Part shown: positions 34,403-39,315 of the stretch, piece by piece
Numbering within the stretch: position 1 is the first letter of the stretch
Layout: each line of letters opens with the position of its first letter
Assembly: GCA_934234035.1 (NCBI GenBank)
Contig: CAKQHH010000015.1
Coordinates: 1 to 39,315, forward strand
From: an uncultured Clostridia bacterium
GTDB lineage: Bacteria; Bacillota; Clostridia; Peptostreptococcales; Anaerovoracaceae
Direction of reading: 5' to 3'
DNA length: 39,315 nt
Notes under the pieces: model-generated
The model's database searches: none
Told to the model about the DNA's origin: nothing
The model's input: only the letters and a program-made list of their open reading frames with translations
Translations under genes and position numbers: made by a program

Positions 34403-35965
34403 ATGAGCATCTTAAACGTGGAACACCTGACCCACGGCTTTGGTGACCGCCAGATTTTCGACGACGTATCCTTCCGACTTCTGGCCGGTGAACACATCGG
34501 ACTGGTGGGCGCCAATGGAGAAGGCAAGTCTACTTTTATGAATATCATCACCGGGAATCTTGCACCGGATGAAGGAAAGGTGGAATGGTCGAAGCGCGTT
34601 CGTGCGGGCTATCTGGACCAGCACACCGTCCTCACCAAGGGGCAGACCGTGCGGGACGTGCTGAAAACCGCTTTTGACTACCTCTTTGAGATGGAGCAGG
34701 AAATGAACGACCTGTACATGTCCATGGGAGATCCGGATGTGGATGAAAATACCATGAACGCGCGAATGGAGGAAGCCGGCACCCTGCAGGACCTTCTCAC
34801 CGCTCATGATTTCTATATGATTGACGCGAAGATTGATGAAGTAGCCCGGGCGCTGGGCTTGACAGACCTGGGACTGGATCGGGATGTTACGGAGCTGTCC
34901 GGCGGACAGCGAACCAAAGTGCTGCTGGCCAAGCTTCTGCTGGAGAAACCGGAAATCCTCTTGCTGGACGAGCCGACCAACTACCTGGATCGAGAACATA
35001 TCGTATGGCTGCAGCGGTATCTGCAGAATTACGAAAATGCTTTTATCCTGATTTCCCATGATATTCCGTTCCTGAACAGCGTAATCAACCTGATCTACCA
35101 CATGGAAAATCACAAGCTGGACCGGTATGTGGGGGATTACGACGATTTCATGAAGGTGTACGAGATGCGGAAGGCGCAGCACGAAGCGGCCTACCAGAAG
35201 CAGCAGCAGGAAATCGCTCAGCTGAAGGATTTCGTGGCCCGAAACAAGGCTCGAATTTCCACCCGAAACATGGCCATGTCCCGCCAGAAGAAGCTGGATA
35301 ATATGGAACTAATTGAGAAGCAGGTGGAACGGGTGAAACCGGAATTCGACTTCCACCTGGGGCGCACGCCGGGACGGTTCCTTTTCGAGACGAAAGGGCT
35401 GGTCATCGGATACGATACGCCGCTTTCCAAGCCGCTGGATTTCGTCATGGAGCGAAAGGAGAAGGTGCTTCTCACGGGTGCCAACGGAATCGGGAAAACC
35501 ACGCTGCTGAAGAGCTTGCTGGGACTGATTCCGCCGTTGGAAGGTCAGATTGAGAAGGATCCGTATATGCAGATTGGTTACTTCGAACAGGAAATGAGTC
35601 AGGATGTGGATACCACCTGCATCGAAGAGATTTGGAACGAATTCCCATCCTGGGACCAGCGGGAAGTGCGGGCGGCGCTGGCTCGCTGCGGCCTCACCTC
35701 AAAGCACATTGAAAGCCGAATTCGGGTGCTTTCCGGTGGCGAACAGGCCAAGGTGCGCCTGTGCAAGCTGATGAATCGGGATTCCAATATTCTGGTTCTG
35801 GACGAGCCGACCAACCACCTGGACGTGGATGCCAAAGACGAGCTGAAACGGGCGCTGATGGAGTACAACGGCAGCATTCTCATGGTGTGCCACGAGCCGG
35901 AATTCTATGAAGGACTGGCCACCCGGGTGATTGACTGCTCCCGGTGGACCACGAAATTGGTGTAA
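34403..35965 (+). CDS. ABC-F family ATP-binding protein
   Basis: A 520-residue soluble protein with two ABC ATPase domains and no membrane part, so an ABC-F ribosome-associated factor rather than a transporter. Domain 1 has Walker A GANGEGKST, signature LSGGQRTKV and Walker B ILLLDEPTNYLD; a charged linker (about 245-320) is the P-site tRNA interaction motif; domain 2 has GANGIGKTT, LSGGEQAKV and ILVLDEPTNHLD. Length and linker fit the YkpA/YbiT subgroup; a role in antibiotic protection is not shown. It is a single gene with promoter and terminator. Confidence 0.92.
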   Translation: MSILNVEHLTHGFGDRQIFDDVSFRLLAGEHIGLVGANGEGKSTFMNIITGNLAPDEGKVEWSKRVRAGYLDQHTVLTKGQTVRDVLKTAFDYLFEMEQEMNDLYMSMGDPDVDENTMNARMEEAGTLQDLLTAHDFYMIDAKIDEVARALGLTDLGLDRDVTELSGGQRTKVLLAKLLLEKPEILLLDEPTNYLDREHIVWLQRYLQNYENAFILISHDIPFLNSVINLIYHMENHKLDRYVGDYDDFMKVYEMRKAQHEAAYQKQQQEIAQLKDFVARNKARISTRNMAMSRQKKLDNMELIEKQVERVKPEFDFHLGRTPGRFLFETKGLVIGYDTPLSKPLDFVMERKEKVLLTGANGIGKTTLLKSLLGLIPPLEGQIEKDPYMQIGYFEQEMSQDVDTTCIEEIWNEFPSWDQREVRAALARCGLTSKHIESRIRVLSGGEQAKVRLCKLMNRDSNILVLDEPTNHLDVDAKDELKRALMEYNGSILMVCHEPEFYEGLATRVIDCSRWTTKLV

Positions 35966-35970
35966 TATAA

Positions 35971-36015
35971 AGAGCGTGAACGCTTGGGTATGTTCCCTTG
36001 GTTCACGCTCTTTTG
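35971..36015 (+). terminator. Intrinsic terminator after the ABC-F gene
   Basis: An 11-base perfect stem AGAGCGTGAAC/GTTCACGCTCT (35971-35981, 36001-36011) is followed by TTTT. Confidence 0.85.
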
Positions 36016-36016
36016 C

Positions 36017-36451
36017 TTATCTTTTTTTATAAAGAACCAGCTCCGGATTCTCTCCCTCTGCCCCGAAAGTGGACACCATGATGAAATCCATGCCGGCAAG
36101 CACGCCAAAGCATCGGTCTCCGCCAAACTCCGAATCCAGCTGATTTCCAAAATAGGTCGTCCGGTCATCCAGGAGCTTCACGCTTTGGCCGTTCGGCAGC
36201 GGATATTCCAGATTCACGTATTTGCCCACGAGTGCATTGAGTTTCTCGACCTTCGGAAGTCCTTCGACGTGAAGGTCGTTGATTTCTTTTATAAGCTGTT
36301 TTTTAGACTCCTCAAACTGCCCGCCATCGCTGAGCGCTTCGTATTTCTTCCAAATCTTCCAAAGGCATCCCGCAGCATTGACAGATTAGCGGCCGTGGTT
36401 CGCCAACCCTTGCCGGGTACGAAGTTCCAAAATTATATCTTTCGTTTCCAT
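36017..36451 (-). pseudogene. Decayed XRE/zinc-ribbon protein gene
   Basis: Read on the minus strand from an ATG with GGAGG upstream (36451), the frame starts like an XRE regulator (METKDIILELRTRQGL) but stops after 21 codons. In another frame, starting just before that stop, comes a zinc-ribbon start CQCCGMPLEDLEE. In a third frame follows a long C-terminal part, IWKKYEALSDGG... to VLYKKR at 36017. The pieces lie in the right order, so one gene encoding HTH, zinc ribbon and a C-terminal domain has suffered deletions and frameshifts. The intact last 70 codons suggest recent decay. The gene family is named only by these motifs. Confidence 0.75.
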
Positions 36452-36495
36452 TCATTCCACCTCCGTTACGGATATGATAACAGACCGATGGAGTT

Positions 36496-37464
36496 TTAGA
36501 AAAGCAACTTGCTGTTTCTCTCGCTTTTCGTCGGCAACGGTACTTGTGCGAGAATTACCGCTACGAACACCAGGATGCATCCCAGAATTTCTTTCGGAAG
36601 GAGCACTTCATTCAGGAAGAGGCATCCGGACACTGCAGCGAATACCGATTCCAAGCTCATAATCAAGGTCGCGGTGGTCGGATCCGTGTCCTTCTGGGCT
36701 ACAATCTGAAGGGTAAATCCCACGCCGCTGGACAGGATTCCCGCGTAGGCAATGGTCATCCACGCCGAAAGGAGTCCGCTCACGGACGGGTTCTCCAGCA
36801 CAAACATCACCGGTGTCATCACAATCGCTGCCACTGCAAATTGGATGCACGCCATCTTAACGCCATCCACGCCTTTCGAGGTAAAATGATCGATTGTCAT
36901 AATGTGTACCGAAAAGCCCACCGAACAAAAGAGCACCAAAATGTCCCCTTTAGATATGCTAAAACCTTCTTTCACGCACAGTAAATAGAAGCCTGCCATG
37001 GCCAACACCACGCAGAACCAGATGATTCGCGGAATTTTCTTTCCGATGAAAACACCCATCAACGGCACCAGGATAATGTACAGCGCCGTAATAAATCCGG
37101 CTTTTCCCGCTGTCGTCATGGTGATTCCAATTTGCTGCAGGGAACTGGCTACCGCCATTACCAGGCCGCAGTAAATGCCGCCCACCAAAGTGGTCCGGTC
37201 CGGAAGCAGGATGGATTTCCAATTTGCTCCCCGGGACGCGGTCTCATCGATTCCCGTTCCGGAATCCGCATTGTCCGTCATCTCTTTCTTCTTCCCGATT
37301 ACGTAAATTACCGGAATCAGAAAGAGAAAGGCCAGGACGTTCCGGGCCATGTTGTAGGTGTAAGGACCCACGTAATCCATCCCGGAACTCTGGGCCACGA
37401 AGGCACTTCCCCAGATGAAGGACGTTAACAATAACAATAGATTTCCTTTCGTTCTCTTACTCAC
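36496..37464 (-). CDS. EamA family (DMT superfamily) transporter
   Basis: A 322-residue membrane protein with ten hydrophobic segments in two EamA repeats: GNLLLLLTSFIWGSAFVAQ starts the first, and YAGILSSGVGFTLQIVAQ with LESVFAAVSGCLFLNE closes the second. A hydrophilic loop (about 60-85) splits the first repeat. It is a metabolite or drug exporter of unknown substrate, distinct from RarD. The start is GTG at 37464 with AAGGA six or seven bases upstream. The promoter is at 37504-37532, and the first repeat array begins only 65 bases further upstream. Confidence 0.88.
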   Translation of the reverse strand: MSKRTKGNLLLLLTSFIWGSAFVAQSSGMDYVGPYTYNMARNVLAFLFLIPVIYVIGKKKEMTDNADSGTGIDETASRGANWKSILLPDRTTLVGGIYCGLVMAVASSLQQIGITMTTAGKAGFITALYIILVPLMGVFIGKKIPRIIWFCVVLAMAGFYLLCVKEGFSISKGDILVLFCSVGFSVHIMTIDHFTSKGVDGVKMACIQFAVAAIVMTPVMFVLENPSVSGLLSAWMTIAYAGILSSGVGFTLQIVAQKDTDPTTATLIMSLESVFAAVSGCLFLNEVLLPKEILGCILVFVAVILAQVPLPTKSERNSKLLF

Positions 37465-37503
37465 TTCACATCATTTCCTTTAATCTTCACAAAATTTCGT
37501 ACT

Positions 37504-37532
37504 AGTATAGCATTTTCCGGGATAATTCTCAA
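37504..37532 (-). promoter_or_regulatory. EamA gene promoter
   Basis: Minus strand TTGAGA (37527-37532), 17 bases, TATACT (37504-37509). Confidence 0.7.
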
Positions 37533-37596
37533 TATGCGAAAGGGGATTGCAGGAAAAGAACGGTTCCGTTGGCTTCTTTTGTTCGCCACACACAGG

Positions 37597-37944
37597 GACT
37601 TGGTGCACGAATCCCCTCTGGCCCTTGTCCTTCCGTCTCCTTTGCACCAAGTCCACGTGCCTTTTGCCCCTTCCGGGCGCTCTGACTTGGTGCACAAATC
37701 CCCTCTAGCCCTTGTCCTTCCGTCTCCTTTGCACCAAGTCCACGCGTCTTTTTCCAAATCCGGGCGTTCTGACTTGGTGCACGAATCCCCTCTGGCCCTT
37801 GTCCTTCCGTCTCCTTTGCACCAAGTCCCCGCGCCTTTTTCCAAATCCGAGCGCTCTGACTTGGTGCATGAATCCGCTCCAACCCTTGTTCCTCCGTCGC
37901 CTTTGCACCAAGTCCCCCCGTCTTTTTCCCGACCCTTGCTCCGA
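37597..37944. repeat. Array 1: four tandem 87-bp palindromic units
   Basis: Units start at 37597, 37684, 37771 and 37858, exactly 87 bases apart. Each has a 57-base core with perfect 11-base inverted arms, GACTTGGTGCA and TGCACCAAGTC, around a 35-base C/T-rich loop, then a 30-base linker. Linker types: type A in unit 1, type B in unit 2, a variant of B in unit 3, a degenerate tail after unit 4. Unit 4 has about eight changes in its loop and none in the arms. The linker has a second possible stem of five pairs. Frames stay open across the array because 87 is a multiple of three; I do not read them as genes. Confidence 0.95.
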
Positions 37945-38041
37945 CACCCTATACCATAGAGCAAAAATGTGTACTGAAGGGGAAATTTTTTTCTGGCATA
38001 ATAGAAAGACATCCAAGACACACTATTAGAAAGGAGAATTT

Positions 38042-38938
38042 ATGAAATACAATTGCATCGAATCGGTAAAAGCCGATCTTCAAGAACAATCCGATATGCT
38101 TCAGCAACTGGAATCCAGAAAGAACCAACTGATTCAATTCGATGGCTGCACCCTTAAGATAAAAAATTCCGGCGGCAGCACTTATTACCATTGCCGAAAA
38201 AAACCGTCCCGTCCCTGGCTCTATCTTGGAAACGAAGATCACCCGGACGTTCGTTCCATCCAAGAATTACGCTATTGCAACGAAGCCATTCCCCTGCTCA
38301 AAAACAACATTGCATTGGAGGAAAATTTGTTAGCGAATTACCACGCTCCCGACTACAACTCCATATTGAACGGACTTCCAAAAACATACGTCCCCACAAA
38401 AGGATTTCCGCAATTTGACGGATATGATATAAACAAGTATTTCGACGAATTAGTTGACTTTAAGAACAGCATTCCTCCGCGAAACCCCGAATTCTTGAAA
38501 TTCCAAGCTATCGACGGGACATTGATACGTTCACGGGGAGAAGTGATAATGTACGATCGCCTTTGGCAAAGAGGGTATCATCCTCTGTACGAATTTCCAT
38601 TTCGCTTAGCCAACGGCAAGTTTTTATTTCCGGACTTTCTCTTGATTCATCCTCAGATTCCTTATTTATATATCGTGGAACATCTCGGTTTGTGGTTTCA
38701 TCCAGAAATGAAGGACAACTACCGCAAAAACTATTTGCTAAAGGAAGAGGCCTATCGAACCCTTGGTTTTACCGAAGGCGTCAATCTGTTCACCACCAAA
38801 GAACTTCCGGACGGAGGCATCGACCTTGAAACAATGGAACGTATGTGCACCATGATTATGTCATCCCCTCCAAGCTCTGCCGTACAACGTCAAGGACTCA
38901 TTCTGGATGACAAATTTATTCGTGATTTCTTGAGATAA
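38042..38938 (+). CDS. PD-(D/E)XK nuclease-like protein between the repeat arrays
   Basis: A 298-residue protein. Residues 1-30 look like a coiled coil; 38-65 hold a small beta unit (LKIKNSGGSTYYHCR); 75-100 are helical. The C-terminal half looks like a restriction-endonuclease fold: E167 in RSRGEVIMYDRL, E184 in YEFPF, P197-D198 in FPDF, and E213-H214 in IVEHLGLW. This E...PD...EHxG series recurs in a group of uncharacterised Firmicutes proteins (there often WEHxG). The lysine of ExK is replaced by histidine, so activity is not certain. AAAGGAG precedes the ATG, and a CATAAT box lies about 45 bases before the start codon. Arrays of 87-bp units lie 97 bases before and 63 bases after it, in the same orientation. 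Confidence 0.75.
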   Translation: MKYNCIESVKADLQEQSDMLQQLESRKNQLIQFDGCTLKIKNSGGSTYYHCRKKPSRPWLYLGNEDHPDVRSIQELRYCNEAIPLLKNNIALEENLLANYHAPDYNSILNGLPKTYVPTKGFPQFDGYDINKYFDELVDFKNSIPPRNPEFLKFQAIDGTLIRSRGEVIMYDRLWQRGYHPLYEFPFRLANGKFLFPDFLLIHPQIPYLYIVEHLGLWFHPEMKDNYRKNYLLKEEAYRTLGFTEGVNLFTTKELPDGGIDLETMERMCTMIMSSPPSSAVQRQGLILDDKFIRDFLR

Positions 38939-39001
38939 TAAAAATAAGTTCGCGGCCGACATGCACGTCCAGCACAAGAAAGCTTTCCTCAATCAACAGC
39001 T

Positions 39002-39315
39002 TACACCAAGTCTGATGCCATTCTCCATCTCCGCGCATCTGACTTGGTGCACGAATCCCCTCTGGCCCTTGTCCTTCCGTCTCCTTTGCACCAAGTCCAC
39101 GTGCCTTTTGCCCCTTCCGGGCGCTCTGACTTGGTGCACAAATCCCCTCTAGCCCTTGTCCTTCCGTCTCCTTTGCACCAAGTCCACGCGTCTTTTTCCA
39201 AATCCGGGCGCTCTGACTTGGTGCACGAATCCCCTCTAGCCCTTGTCCTTCCGTCTCCTTTGCACCAAGTCCACGTGCCTTTTGCCCCTTCCGGGCGCTC
39301 TGACTTGGTGCACAA
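39002..39315. repeat. Array 2: 87-bp palindromic units, continuing past the window
   Basis: A partial unit (right arm TACACCAAGTC, one change, at 39002-39012, and a diverged linker) leads into full units at 39041, 39128 and 39215 and the start of another at 39302. Spacing is exactly 87. Linkers run A, B, A, a 174-base higher-order repeat. The first two full units differ from units 1-2 of array 1 at a single base of 174. Confidence 0.95.

Noticed and set aside
37461..38021. A 186-residue minus-strand frame of 29-residue repeats rich in Cys, Trp and Lys
   Set aside because: It is the 87-bp array read as protein. Other frames and the opposite strand are open as well because 87 is a multiple of three; there is no ribosome binding site, and the frame overlaps the EamA gene start region.
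37597..39315. CRISPR array
   Set aside because: The linkers are not unique spacers but two recurring types, the unit is 87 bases, and no cas gene is near.
1..39315. tRNA or rRNA genes
   Set aside because: I saw no cloverleaf-like CCA-ended segment or conserved rRNA stretch in the intergenic regions; a covariance search was not possible here.

Overview
The window looks like chromosomal DNA of an anaerobic Gram-positive bacterium of the class Clostridia with moderate GC. The evidence is the electron-bifurcating type [FeFe] hydrogenase cluster, butyrate kinase, pyruvate phosphate dikinase, a single-chain (class II, alpha2) glycyl-tRNA synthetase, the order phoH-ybeY-era-recO-glyS-ppdK, strong AGGAGG-type ribosome binding sites, and TTGACA/TATAAT promoters with 17-base spacers. 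The gene set fits an amino-acid or peptide fermenter that makes short-chain acids. An Anaerovoracaceae-like origin is a guess only.

Left part (1-8744): a fermentation and peptide-use region. Butyrate kinase (buk) is followed by a MocR-like aminotransferase that runs off the left edge. The same pair recurs 7 kb away as an intact aminotransferase preceded by only the first 31 codons of buk, so a segment was duplicated and the second buk lost about 1 kb. Two major facilitator transporters and the dipeptidase PepD lie between the copies. A shared dyad lies just downstream of the buk, truncated buk and pepD promoters. A zinc-dependent phospholipase C-like gene closes this part.

Middle (8810-24300): a small-multidrug-export family protein, then the hydrogenase operon hydC-hydB-hydA read leftward from a promoter with a Rex-like site, with a DRTGG-domain gene and an S66-family carboxypeptidase read the other way. 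Next come a YitT protein with a hairpin between its Shine-Dalgarno sequence and start, ppdK, and the housekeeping operon phoH-ybeY-era-recO-DUF4342-glyS. An XRE regulator gene faces phoH, and the two promoters share a TCTACA-TTT-TGTAGA type site.

Right part (24633-37464): mostly single genes: an alpha/beta hydrolase, purF, RarD, a TRIC-type channel, a ZIP transporter behind a DtxR-like operator, a second YitT behind a terminator-bearing leader, a 602-residue secreted protein of unknown function, a patatin, an ABC-F protein, a decayed zinc-ribbon gene and an EamA exporter.

Right end (37597-39315): the most unusual part. Two tandem arrays of an exact 87-bp unit flank one gene for a PD-(D/E)XK-like nuclease. 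Each unit carries perfect 11-bp inverted arms and a second, smaller stem in the linker. The arms stay intact where the loop has diverged, and the arrays are nearly identical to each other. This looks like an undescribed repeat-plus-nuclease element. The right array continues past the window edge.
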